DNA of 64,000 nucleotides from Oscillospiraceae bacterium (GTDB taxonomy: Bacteria; Bacillota; Clostridia; Oscillospirales; Oscillospiraceae). Of the stretch, positions 32,549-40,580 are shown one piece after another (position 1 is the stretch's first letter; each line of letters begins with the position of its first letter). Where the stretch lies: the NCBI GenBank assembly GCA_021771635.1, contig JAETOQ010000001.1:1-64000 (forward strand), given 5' to 3'. The notes beneath the pieces were generated by a model. That model made no database searches and was not told the DNA's origin. It was given only the letters and a program-made list of their open reading frames with translations. The position numbers and the translations under genes are program-made.

Positions 32549-33403
32549 ATGAAAAACATGAAGAAGATTTGGGCCATGCTGCTGGCCCTGGCAATGGTCC
32601 TGTCTCTGGCCGCCTGCGGCGGTAAGGACGATGCCCCCGCTGATACGCAGGAACCCGCCAACGCGGAAGAGCCTTCCAACGAGCCCGCCGCTGACAGCGA
32701 TGTCGCCTACGTGCAGGGCAAGGGCACTCTGGTGGTTGGCATCACCGATTTCAACCCCATGGATTACAAGGAGGACGGCAGTGATGAGTGGATCGGCTTT
32801 GACGCCGATATGGCGAAGGCCTTTGCCGAGTCTCTGGGTGTGACCGCCGAATTCATTGAGATCAACTGGGACAACAAGGCCATGGAGCTGGAGACCAAGG
32901 GCATCGACGCCGTTTGGAATGGCATGACTCTGACAGAAGAAGTCATCAGCCTGATGGGCACCTCTGAACCTTACTGCCTCAACGGCCAGGTGGTGGTCGT
33001 TCCCGCTGATAAAGCAGACCAGTATCAGACTGTGGAGAGCCTCTCCGAGTTGAAGTTTGCTGTGGAAAACGGCTCCGCCGGCGCCGAACAGCTGGATGAA
33101 CTGGGCATCCCCTACACCGCTTTGCAGACGCAGGCCAACGCCCTGATGGAAGTTGCCTCCGGCGCTTCCGACGCCTGTGTCATCGACTTGCTGATGGCCG
33201 GTGCCATGATCGGCGAAGGCACCAGCTATCCCGACCTGACCTACACCGTCCAGCTGAACAGCGAGGAATACGGCGTTGGGTTCCGGAAGGGTTCCGACTT
33301 GGCGGACGCGTTCAACACCTTCTGGAAGGAAGCCTATGACGCCGGCACTGTCATGGAAGTCGCTACTACTTATGGTGTGCAGGAGTCTGTTATCGAGAAA
33401 TAA
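32549..33403 (+). CDS. Amino acid ABC transporter, substrate-binding lipoprotein
   Basis: A 284-aa lipoprotein that captures a polar amino acid outside the cell. It has a lipoprotein signal with lipobox LAACGG (Cys about residue 25), an acidic linker (residues 30-52), then the SBP_bac_3 fold: GTLVVGITDFNPMDYKEDG, IGFDADMAKAFAESLGV, WDNKAMELETKGIDAVWNGMT and AFNTFWKEAYDAGTV. ATG 32549 follows GGAGG. It is first in a three-gene operon with the permease and ATPase. The ligand is not set by sequence. Confidence 0.94.
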   Translation: MKNMKKIWAMLLALAMVLSLAACGGKDDAPADTQEPANAEEPSNEPAADSDVAYVQGKGTLVVGITDFNPMDYKEDGSDEWIGFDADMAKAFAESLGVTAEFIEINWDNKAMELETKGIDAVWNGMTLTEEVISLMGTSEPYCLNGQVVVVPADKADQYQTVESLSELKFAVENGSAGAEQLDELGIPYTALQTQANALMEVASGASDACVIDLLMAGAMIGEGTSYPDLTYTVQLNSEEYGVGFRKGSDLADAFNTFWKEAYDAGTVMEVATTYGVQESVIEK

Positions 33404-33479
33404 AGATGATCCGGAACGGATATAGGCAGAGGGTCGGAAGGTCCTCTGCCTTTCCCCGGTTTTTAAGAGAGGAAACCAT

Positions 33480-34118
33480 ATGCTGCTGAATGTAACATTG
33501 TCTCTGCTGGAAGGCTTCGGCACCACCCTTAAACTCTTTTTCCTGACACTGGTCTTCTCCCTCCCGCTGGGCCTGCTGATCAGCTTTGGCACGATGAGCC
33601 GGATCACACCCCTGCGTGGACTGATCAAAACGGTGGTTTGGGTCGTTCGAGGGTCTCCCCTGCTTTTGCAGATCCTGATTATTTTCTACGGTCCCGGGCT
33701 GTTGTTCGATCTGCCGCTGCTGCCTCGTTTCACGGCGGCCCTGCTGTCTTTTGTCATCAACTACTCCTGCTATTTCTCTGAAATTTACCGTGGCGGCATT
33801 CAGTCTGTTCCCAAGGGACAATCAGAGGCAGGCGAGGTTCTGGGCATGACCAAAAGCCAAATCTTCTTCAAGGTCACCCTTTTGCAGGTCATCAAACGCA
33901 TTGTTCCTCCCATGGGCAATGAGTTCATCACTCTGGTGAAAGACACCGCTCTGGTGCGGGTCATCGCTGTGTATGAAATCATCTGGATGGGCGAATCGTA
34001 CATCAAAAAGGGCATGATCTGGCCCCTGTTCTATACCGCAGTCTTCTATCTGGCATTCAACGGCATCCTGACGCTTCTGTTTGGCTGGCTGGAAAAGAAA
34101 CTGAACTATTTCCGTTGA
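33480..34118 (+). CDS. Amino acid ABC transporter, permease
   Basis: A 212-aa membrane protein of the HisM family with about five helices (for example residues 14-36, 52-74, 84-103). The EAA coupling motif is EAGEVLGMTKSQIFFKVTLLQ near residues 117-140. VVRGSPLLLQILIIFYG and NYSCYFSEIYRGGIQS are typical for polar amino acid permeases. A homodimer is likely because only one permease gene is present. It follows the binding protein by 76 bases. Confidence 0.94.
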   Translation: MLLNVTLSLLEGFGTTLKLFFLTLVFSLPLGLLISFGTMSRITPLRGLIKTVVWVVRGSPLLLQILIIFYGPGLLFDLPLLPRFTAALLSFVINYSCYFSEIYRGGIQSVPKGQSEAGEVLGMTKSQIFFKVTLLQVIKRIVPPMGNEFITLVKDTALVRVIAVYEIIWMGESYIKKGMIWPLFYTAVFYLAFNGILTLLFGWLEKKLNYFR

Positions 34119-34130
34119 GGAGGTGCAGAT

Positions 34131-34898
34131 ATGTCTATTTTGGAAGTCAATCACATCGAAAAGCATTTCGGCGCCACTCAGGTCCTGAATGACATCAGCT
34201 TTTCTCTGGAGAAGGGACAGGCCCTGTCCATCATCGGCTCTTCCGGCAGCGGCAAGACCACCCTGCTGCGGTGCCTGAATTTCCTGGAAAAACCCAATGG
34301 CGGCACCATTTCCGTCAACGGGAACGTCATCTTCGACGCCGCTGATCCCGCCACCCAGAATGAGAAAGAAATTCGGAAAAAGCGCCTCCACTTCGGCCTG
34401 GTGTTCCAGAACTTCAACCTCTTCCCCCAGTACACGGCCCTGCAAAACGTCACCCTGGCCCGGGAACTGCTGGCCAAGGAGCGTGACAGCGAGAGCCGGG
34501 AGGCCATCGAGGCCGCAGGCCGGGAGCTTCTGGCGCAGATGGGCCTGGCCGACCGGGCGGGCCACTATCCCCACCAGCTCTCCGGCGGCCAGCAGCAGCG
34601 GGTGGCCATCGCCCGTGCCCTGGCCCTGCACCCGGATATCCTCTGCTTCGACGAGCCCACCTCCGCCTTGGACCCGGAGCTGACCGGAGAGGTCCTGCGG
34701 GTCATCCGGGAGCTGGCGGAGCAGAACACCACCATGATCATCGTCACCCACGAGATGGCCTTCGCCCGGGATGTGGCGGACCAGGTGATCTTCATGGACG
34801 GCGGCGTCATCGTGGAGCAGGGCGATCCCCGGGACGTCATCGACCACCCCAGGGAGGAACGCACCCGCCAATTCCTGGCCCGGTATTCGGAAAACTGA
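34131..34898 (+). CDS. Amino acid ABC transporter, ATP-binding protein
   Basis: A 255-aa ATPase that powers the permease. Walker A is GSSGSGKTTLLRCLNFLE near residue 36, the Q-loop LVFQNFNLFPQYTAL, signature LSGGQQQRVAIARAL, Walker B ILCFDEPTSALDPE and the switch histidine in IVTHEMAFARDVAD. This is the GlnQ/HisP subgroup. It starts 12 bases after the permease stop. Confidence 0.97.
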   Translation: MSILEVNHIEKHFGATQVLNDISFSLEKGQALSIIGSSGSGKTTLLRCLNFLEKPNGGTISVNGNVIFDAADPATQNEKEIRKKRLHFGLVFQNFNLFPQYTALQNVTLARELLAKERDSESREAIEAAGRELLAQMGLADRAGHYPHQLSGGQQQRVAIARALALHPDILCFDEPTSALDPELTGEVLRVIRELAEQNTTMIIVTHEMAFARDVADQVIFMDGGVIVEQGDPRDVIDHPREERTRQFLARYSEN

Positions 34899-34902
34899 CA
34901 GC

Positions 34903-34943
34903 AAAACTCCCGTTCGGATTTTGTTCCGAACGGGAGTTTTTTT
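34903..34943 (+). terminator. ABC operon terminator
   Basis: AAAACTCCCGTTCGGA (34903-34918) pairs perfectly with TCCGAACGGGAGTTTT (34925-34940), then more T. It can also end the convergent DUF3794 gene. Confidence 0.93.
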
Positions 34944-34950
34944 GAATGTA

Positions 34951-36489
34951 CTATGCCCGCTTTCTGGGGATCAGCAGCAGCTTATCCCGGGGGATCTCCC
35001 CCTCGGATTCCAGCTGATTTGCCGCCAGGATGGTTCCGATGGTGGTGTTGTATCGCTTCGCCAGGTCCCAGGCATTCTCCTGCCGGCCCAGACACCGCAG
35101 CACCAGGGACGGCGCGCCCGCCATGTCCTTGGCCGACTCGGCATCCAGCTTGGCGGCGGAGATGCAGACCTTCTTCACCTTGGAGACCGCCTCCGCCCGG
35201 AAGTCCACCGGAAAGCGCACCTCAATGCCCCGGTCTCCCAGGCTGCCCTGGGCCTCCTCCGGACATACCGCCCGGGCGGTGATCTTGCAGTGTTCCGGCA
35301 GCTCCAGCTGGCAGCTGACATCGATGGACCGCTCGGCCACCAGCGGCACGCCGCCCTCGTCCAGGTACAGCGCCCGGACCGCCGCGGCGGTGCGCAGTGT
35401 CGCCGTCTCTCCCTCCCGGCTGACAGACACCGCCCCACAGCGGACGGACAGCGCCAGGATGGATTCCGCCACCACGCCAATCTCCAGCACCTCCCGGACT
35501 GTCTGGCGGCGGGTGACGGTCTCACAGAAGCTGGTGAGGGACAGCGGCGCGGCCTCATAGTTCATGTCATAAGCCGTGGAGTACAGGTCGTTCAGCAGCG
35601 TCAGTTCCTGCTCCTCCCGCAGCAGCGCTGTGGCGTGAAAATACAGCGTCACCGCGATCTGACGGCCCTCGGCGTCATCTCCGTCGATCTGCAGGTCCGT
35701 TCCCGTCAATTGCAGCTGCACCGACGCGGCCGCTCCCTCCGCGGCGCCCTCCACCTCCATGATCTGGGAGAAGGGCAGCTCCGCCGTGGTGGAGCCGCAC
35801 TTGCCGTCATTGGCCCGGTAGAGCACCTCCACCAGAAACATGCCCTTGAAGATCAGCTTGCTCCCCACGATCTTGGTCTCCGTGACGGTGCCGCAGACAC
35901 GGCTGGTCAGCAGCTCCGCCGCGCCCTCCCGGCCCGGGGAGAGGTTCATCTCCTCGGAAAATGTAAAGTCCTTTTCAGCAATGTGTGTCAGCACAATGGC
36001 GTGCTGCTGCTCCTGCCGCTTCTCCACGCAGAGCTTTTCGTCCGTTTCCGCATCGGTGCAGAAGCACAGCGGAGCCTTTTGATATCCGGTGATATGTGTG
36101 ACCAGCTTGCAGTGTGTGAAGACCTTTCGCGGGTTCAGCATCCGTGTCTCCAGAAGCTCCGGCTCCGTCTCTGCCGTCAGATACACGCAGCCCGGCAGAC
36201 TGCGGCTTTCACTCTCCACGGTAAAGGGCATGGCGAATTCCAGGGTGCGGATGCCCCCCTCTCCCTCCGGCGTGTACAGCACCGTCACCCGGACTGTGCC
36301 GGAGACCTCCGCTTTTCCGTCCCGCAGCTCCCGGCTGTGGAGATAGACCTTTCCGTCCGTTTCAATGATCCGCGCGATGTCCGGGCAGTAATCCGGCACG
36401 ATGGTCTCCGCCGTCTCCTCCTGTGTCAGCGCCAGCTCTCCCCCCGTCTCATAGGCGTCCAGGCTTGTTTTTTTCAATTCCAGTTCCAT
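34951..36489 (-). CDS. DUF3794/SPOCS and LysM sporulation protein
   Basis: A 512-aa protein with repeated DUF3794 (SPOCS) domains, the first at about residues 30-150 (ETIVPDYCPDIARIIETDGKVYLHS) and others at about 170-300 and 320-450, then a short LysM domain near 460-510 (ENAWDLAKRYNTTIGTILAANQLESE). LysM-ended SPOCS proteins belong to the spore coat region in Clostridia. ATG 36489 follows GGAAGG. It sits just downstream of spoVM on the same strand, with a 12-bp hairpin between them. A coat or spore surface role is inferred. Confidence 0.88.
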   Translation of the reverse strand: MELELKKTSLDAYETGGELALTQEETAETIVPDYCPDIARIIETDGKVYLHSRELRDGKAEVSGTVRVTVLYTPEGEGGIRTLEFAMPFTVESESRSLPGCVYLTAETEPELLETRMLNPRKVFTHCKLVTHITGYQKAPLCFCTDAETDEKLCVEKRQEQQHAIVLTHIAEKDFTFSEEMNLSPGREGAAELLTSRVCGTVTETKIVGSKLIFKGMFLVEVLYRANDGKCGSTTAELPFSQIMEVEGAAEGAAASVQLQLTGTDLQIDGDDAEGRQIAVTLYFHATALLREEQELTLLNDLYSTAYDMNYEAAPLSLTSFCETVTRRQTVREVLEIGVVAESILALSVRCGAVSVSREGETATLRTAAAVRALYLDEGGVPLVAERSIDVSCQLELPEHCKITARAVCPEEAQGSLGDRGIEVRFPVDFRAEAVSKVKKVCISAAKLDAESAKDMAGAPSLVLRCLGRQENAWDLAKRYNTTIGTILAANQLESEGEIPRDKLLLIPRKRA

Positions 36490-36506
36490 ACAGAACCCTT
36501 CCTTTC

Positions 36507-36540
36507 CCGGCTGTTCATGTCCCACTTTATGAACAGCCGG
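36507..36540. repeat. Perfect 12-bp hairpin between spoVM and the DUF3794 gene
   Basis: CCGGCTGTTCAT (36507-36518) pairs with ATGAACAGCCGG (36529-36540). No T-run, so an mRNA processing or stability element, or a weak attenuator, is more likely than a terminator. Confidence 0.55.
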
Positions 36541-36546
36541 AGGCGG

Positions 36547-36621
36547 TTATGCCTTGACGTGGAATAATTTTCGCAGGATGCCTCTGAGAGCCTTTGGTGA
36601 TTTCCAGACCACGATGTTCAT
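36547..36621 (-). CDS. spoVM: Stage V sporulation protein M (24 aa)
   Basis: A 24-residue protein, MNIVVWKSPKALRGILRKLF plus HVKA. Aligned without gaps to Bacillus SpoVM as I recall it, eight positions are the same: M1, K7, P9, K10, L12, G14, I15 and R17, including the helix-breaking Pro9 needed for function there. SpoVM is an amphipathic helix that marks the curved forespore membrane and anchors SpoIVA. ATG 36621 has a perfect AAAGGAG at 7 bases. The place also fits: in Bacillus spoVM follows the prpC-prkC-rsgA cluster, the order seen here. It is too short for ordinary gene finders. Confidence 0.85.
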   Translation of the reverse strand: MNIVVWKSPKALRGILRKLFHVKA

Positions 36622-36669
36622 AAAAATGCTCCTTTCTTATGCGAGCCGCCCTTTTTCAGACGTTTCTCG

Positions 36670-36828
36670 TCAGCGCCGGCAGCAGGCGCAGCCGCACGCG
36701 ATCAGTAGAAACGCCACCAGGAACAGCAGCGCCCCCACGGGAAAGATCGCCGCGATCAGGATCCCCGCTCCCAGGGCCACGGCGCAGATGCCTAAGATCA
36801 GACAGCCGTTCCTACCGCCTCGAAACAT
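36670..36828 (-). CDS. Small two-helix membrane protein with Cys-rich tail
   Basis: A 52-aa frame: MFRGGRNGCLILGICAVALG, a hydrophobic pair of helices (about residues 8-26 and 28-44), and a tail CGCACCRR. It lies between the rsgA terminator and spoVM on the same strand. Small proteins of this form are common in the group but unnamed. Its place next to spoVM suggests expression with sporulation genes, which is inference. Ribosome site not strong. Confidence 0.5.
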   Translation of the reverse strand: MFRGGRNGCLILGICAVALGAGILIAAIFPVGALLFLVAFLLIACGCACCRR

Positions 36829-36883
36829 GCGTCACGCCTCCCCTCTTTGGTCCAGTATATACAGCTCTGGTTGTCCAGGGTGC

Positions 36884-36925
36884 AAAAAGGCCGCCGGAAG
36901 CCATTGGCTCCGGCGGCCTTCTTTT
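36884..36925 (-). terminator. rsgA terminator
   Basis: GGCCGCCGGAAGCC pairs with GGCTCCGGCGGCC (36889-36918) around ATT, with a T-run on either side. It ends the kinase-rsgA operon before the spoVM group. Confidence 0.85.
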
Positions 36926-36952
36926 ACACACTCTTTTAAGGCGATGCGGCGT

Positions 36953-37840
36953 TTACCGCCTTGTCTCCTGCCAATCCCGCAGAGGCTTCAATTCCTCATA
37001 GAGCCGCAGATAGCTCTCATGGCGGCTCTTCTGGATCTCCCCCCGGCGGAGGGCCTCCAGCACGGCGCAGCCCTTCTCCTTGGTGTGGCTGCATCCCACA
37101 AAGCGGCAGCCGTCCAGATACGGCACGAATTCCCGGAAGGTCTCCGGCAGGCGGCGCTTCCACTCCAGGTTCAGCTCGTCCGTCTCAAAGGAGGAAAAGC
37201 CTGGGGAATCCACCACTTCCGCCCCGCAGCTCAGCTTGAACAGCTCCACATGGCGGGTGGTGTGCCGTCCGCGGCCCAGGGCCTGGCTCACCTCGCCCAC
37301 CTGAAGGTCAAAAGCCGGGTCCAGTGCGTTCAAAATGCTGGATTTTCCGACGCCGGAGTTCCCTGTAAAGGCAGATAACTTTCCAGATATCAAAGGTTTC
37401 AATTCTTCCAGCCCCTCGCCGGTCTCCGCGCTGACACGGAGAGTCTGGAACCCGGCGGCCCGGTAGATGTCGTACAGTTCATCAGCCCGGTCCAGGTCGC
37501 ACTTATTCAGCAGAACGATGGCATCGCATCCTTTCAGCGCCGCGATGCCCGCCACCCGGTCAATGAGGAACGGGTCGGTCCGGGGGATGGCGCCGGAGGC
37601 GATGATGACCAGTTGGTCAATGTTGGCCACGGCGGGCCGGGCAAAGGCGTTCTTCCGGGGACAGACACGCTCCACGAACCCCTCGCCATTGCCCAGCTCC
37701 CGGACCTCCACCCGGTCGCCCACCAGAGGGGAAACGCCCTCCTTCCGGAACTTCCCCCGGGCGCGGCAGGTCAGTATCTCACTGCCGGTATCCACATAAT
37801 AGAAGCCGCTGAGGGCCTTTTGGATCCTGCCCTCAACCAT
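36953..37840 (-). CDS. rsgA: Ribosome small-subunit GTPase RsgA
   Basis: RsgA helps mature the 30S subunit. The 295-aa protein has the circularly permuted GTPase order that marks the family: NKCD (G4) at about 115, then GNSGVGKSSILNAL (G1), RHTTRHVELF (G2) and DSPGFSSFE (G3), after an N-terminal OB fold. The C-terminal zinc site is CRFVGCSHTKEKGCAV. ATG 37840 overlaps the end of the kinase gene by 8 bases; TTG 37852 is the alternative. It is last in a prpC-prkC-rsgA operon. Confidence 0.96.
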   Translation of the reverse strand: MVEGRIQKALSGFYYVDTGSEILTCRARGKFRKEGVSPLVGDRVEVRELGNGEGFVERVCPRKNAFARPAVANIDQLVIIASGAIPRTDPFLIDRVAGIAALKGCDAIVLLNKCDLDRADELYDIYRAAGFQTLRVSAETGEGLEELKPLISGKLSAFTGNSGVGKSSILNALDPAFDLQVGEVSQALGRGRHTTRHVELFKLSCGAEVVDSPGFSSFETDELNLEWKRRLPETFREFVPYLDGCRFVGCSHTKEKGCAVLEALRRGEIQKSRHESYLRLYEELKPLRDWQETRR

Positions 37841-39824
37841 TGTACACGTCAACGGTGATCCGTTTGTCCATATATACCTCTCCGTCGATCTCCACTTTGA
37901 TATGAGTTTCTCCGCTTCCGTAGATGGTCACGGGGAAAGTGCCCTGAGCGCAGTCCACGATCTGGTCCACAAGCAGTTCGCCGTCCTGCCACACCACCAC
38001 GCGGACGCTCTCCCGGTCCTCGGGCAGGGGGATCATCAAATCATCCTGCCCGATGGGCATTCCCCCCACGCCGCTGTCCGGTCCAGCGCTGACCACGAGG
38101 TCCACCTTGCTGCCCGGCGCCACCTCCGTGGTGGCCTCCGGATTCTGGCGGATGATGACGCCCTCCGGCTGGTCGCTGGTTTCATAGGTAGGCTCACCTG
38201 GCTCCAGGCCCATTTGCGTAAGCTGATCCTTGGCGATATCCAGCTGCACCCCCACAAAGGAGATCAGCGGCACCAGCTGGGGGCCCCTGCTGATGACCAC
38301 TTTGATGCTGTCGCCCTTTTCCAGAGCCTCCCCCTCGACGGGGTCCGTGGAGATGATCACGCCCTTCTCCACGTCGCTGTTGTACACCCAGTCCTCCTCG
38401 GGAGGCTCCTCAAAGGTCAGCTCATACTTGTCAATCAGGCTTTTCATCGTCTGCTTTGCCTGTGAGAAGGTGTAGCCCGTCACGTCCAGCATCTTTCCGG
38501 TATCCTTACCGGCGCTGATCCAAACGGTGATAACGCGGTTGGACCCTTTTCGGTAATCACCGGCCGCCGGCTCCTGTTCGGCGATCAAGCCTGCCGCGTA
38601 GTCGCTGAAGACCGTCTTTTCGCTGACCTCCAGCTGGAAGCTGCCGTCCTGGATATCCTCCAGCAGTCCCGCTTCCTCCAGACTTTTCCCGACGACATTG
38701 GGCACCACGTAGGACTCCGACGTGTCCTCAAAGGATCCCATGATGCTCTTGAACAGCACTCCCGCCAGGGCGATGGCCAGCACCACCGCGATGCCGATGA
38801 GCACCGCCTGCTTTTTATTGCCCCGGGGCGGCTCATCATATTCCTCGTATTCCCGGCGGCGCTCCCGCTCCCGAATCGGCCCTGTCCGGTGAGACGGGGA
38901 TGTGCTCTGGTTCAGGATCGATCCGCCCGGGATGGGCTGGGTGGGCTCGTCCTCTTCCTCCGGCCGCAGGTCCTCCATCTCAAAATCCAAGCTGACGCCG
39001 GGGTTCTTACGGAAGGCCTCCAGGTCGGCGATCATGGCGTCGGCGGAGAAATAGCGCTTTTCCAGATCCGGCGCCATGGCCTTCATGCAGATCAGCTCCA
39101 GCTGCTCCGGGATCTCCGGATTGATCTCCCTGGGTGCCAGGGGGATGGAGCTGAGGTGCTGGATCGCCACGGATACGGCGGAATCCCCCTCAAAGGGCAG
39201 GCGGCCTGCCAGCATCTCGTACAGCACCACACCGGCGGAGTAGATATCGCTGCGGGCGTCGGTCCGGTCGCCCCGGGCCTGCTCCGGCGAGATATAGTGG
39301 ACGGAGCCAAGGGCCTCCTGCGTCAGTGTCTGGGCGGAGTTTTCCAGGCAGGCGATGCCGAAATCAGCCACCTTCACACTGCCGTCCCGCAGGACCATGA
39401 TGTTCTGGGGCTTGATGTCCCGGTGGACGATGCCCCGGCTGTGGGCATGGCTGAGGCCCCGCATGATCTGGGTGATGAAGTGCAGGGATTCCCGCCAGTT
39501 CAGCTGGCCCCGCTTCTCCATGTACTGCTTCAGCGTGATGCCGTCGATCAGCTCCATGACGATATACTCAATATCGCCGCCCTTGGACACATCGTAAACC
39601 GACACGATGTTGGGGTGGGACAGCTGGGCAACGGCCTGGGACTCCGCGTTGAAGCGGCGGCGGAAATCCGCGTCCTGAGCCAGGTCGCTCTTCAGGACCT
39701 TGATGGCCACCAGACGGTTGAGACGGTGGCATTTTGCCTTATAGACCACCGCCATGCCGCCTGTGCCGATGCGCTCCAGGATCTCATAGCGGTTGTCCAG
39801 CATTTTTCCGATGTACTGATCCAT
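37833..39824 (-). CDS. prkC: Ser/Thr kinase with PASTA domains (PrkC/PknB)
   Basis: A 663-aa membrane kinase that senses muropeptides and controls growth, wall synthesis and germination. The kinase domain covers residues 12-275: GTGGMAVVYKA, AIKVLK (Lys), HRDIKPQN, DFGIA, SPEQARG. A juxtamembrane acidic linker follows, then one membrane helix near 345-365 (AVLIGIAVVLAIALAGVLF). The outside part has three PASTA repeats (VPNVVGKSLEEAGL, LDVTGYTFSQAKQTM, VPLISFVGVQLDIAKDQL) and a further beta domain. Start at ATG 39824 after GGGGAG. Confidence 0.97.
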   Translation of the reverse strand: MDQYIGKMLDNRYEILERIGTGGMAVVYKAKCHRLNRLVAIKVLKSDLAQDADFRRRFNAESQAVAQLSHPNIVSVYDVSKGGDIEYIVMELIDGITLKQYMEKRGQLNWRESLHFITQIMRGLSHAHSRGIVHRDIKPQNIMVLRDGSVKVADFGIACLENSAQTLTQEALGSVHYISPEQARGDRTDARSDIYSAGVVLYEMLAGRLPFEGDSAVSVAIQHLSSIPLAPREINPEIPEQLELICMKAMAPDLEKRYFSADAMIADLEAFRKNPGVSLDFEMEDLRPEEEDEPTQPIPGGSILNQSTSPSHRTGPIRERERRREYEEYDEPPRGNKKQAVLIGIAVVLAIALAGVLFKSIMGSFEDTSESYVVPNVVGKSLEEAGLLEDIQDGSFQLEVSEKTVFSDYAAGLIAEQEPAAGDYRKGSNRVITVWISAGKDTGKMLDVTGYTFSQAKQTMKSLIDKYELTFEEPPEEDWVYNSDVEKGVIISTDPVEGEALEKGDSIKVVISRGPQLVPLISFVGVQLDIAKDQLTQMGLEPGEPTYETSDQPEGVIIRQNPEATTEVAPGSKVDLVVSAGPDSGVGGMPIGQDDLMIPLPEDRESVRVVVWQDGELLVDQIVDCAQGTFPVTIYGSGETHIKVEIDGEVYMDKRITVDVYNG

Positions 39825-39839
39825 ACGTCTCCCCCTTTC

Positions 39840-40580
39840 TTACAGCTTCCGCATCAGGACCGCCGTCACATTGTCCGGCGCGCCCTGGCTTTTGGCGATG
39901 GCAAGCAGGCGGTCCAGACAGGTGTCCGGCTCACCGCCGTGAATGATCTCAAACAGCATCTGCTGGTCTGTGACCGTTTCCACCATGCCGTCGGTGCACA
40001 GCAGCAGGAAATCTCCTGCCGTCATGGGACAGATGTACCCGTCACACTGGACCACGGCGTCCGGCCCCAAGGCCCGGGTGATCAGATTGCGGTTGGGATG
40101 GCGGCGGGCCTCCTCGGCGGTGATGTCGCCCCGGTCCACCATGCTCTCCACCAGAGAGTGGTCCTTGGTCACCCGGACGATGCCCATCTCGCCGATGTGA
40201 TAGGCCCGGCTGTCGCCCACGTTAGTGATCACCGCACCGCCGTCATAGGAGACGGCGGACACCAGCGTCGTGCCCATGCCCAGGTACTCCTCCGCCCGGG
40301 CGGCGGCCTCCCGGATGGCCCTGTTGGCCAGAGACGCCGCGTAAGAGGACGCCTCCCGCAGCTGTTCCGGCTGCATGTCGGGCGACAGGATCTTTTCCAG
40401 CTCCGATGTAAAGGTCTCCACGGCGATTCGGCTCGCCAGCTGACCGCCGGCGGCGCCGCCCATGCCGTCGCAGACCACACAGATGGTGTGTCCGGAGGCG
40501 GTATGCTCCGTCATCGCATAGGCGTCCTGGTTGTCCTTGCGGACCAGGCCCACATCGGTCATGCCCCATGTGTTCATCAT
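39840..40580 (-). CDS. prpC: PP2C-type protein phosphatase PrpC/Stp
   Basis: A 246-aa PPM phosphatase that reverses the kinase. Metal-binding motifs: RKDNQDAYAM, VCDGMGGAAGGQLAS, TNVGDSRAYHI, LLLCTDGMVETVTD and GAPDNVTAVL. All metal aspartates are present. Start ATG 40580 overlaps the rlmN stop in ATGA and follows GGGGAGG; a second ATG is next to it. Confidence 0.97.
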   Translation of the reverse strand: MMNTWGMTDVGLVRKDNQDAYAMTEHTASGHTICVVCDGMGGAAGGQLASRIAVETFTSELEKILSPDMQPEQLREASSYAASLANRAIREAAARAEEYLGMGTTLVSAVSYDGGAVITNVGDSRAYHIGEMGIVRVTKDHSLVESMVDRGDITAEEARRHPNRNLITRALGPDAVVQCDGYICPMTAGDFLLLCTDGMVETVTDQQMLFEIIHGGEPDTCLDRLLAIAKSQGAPDNVTAVLMRKL

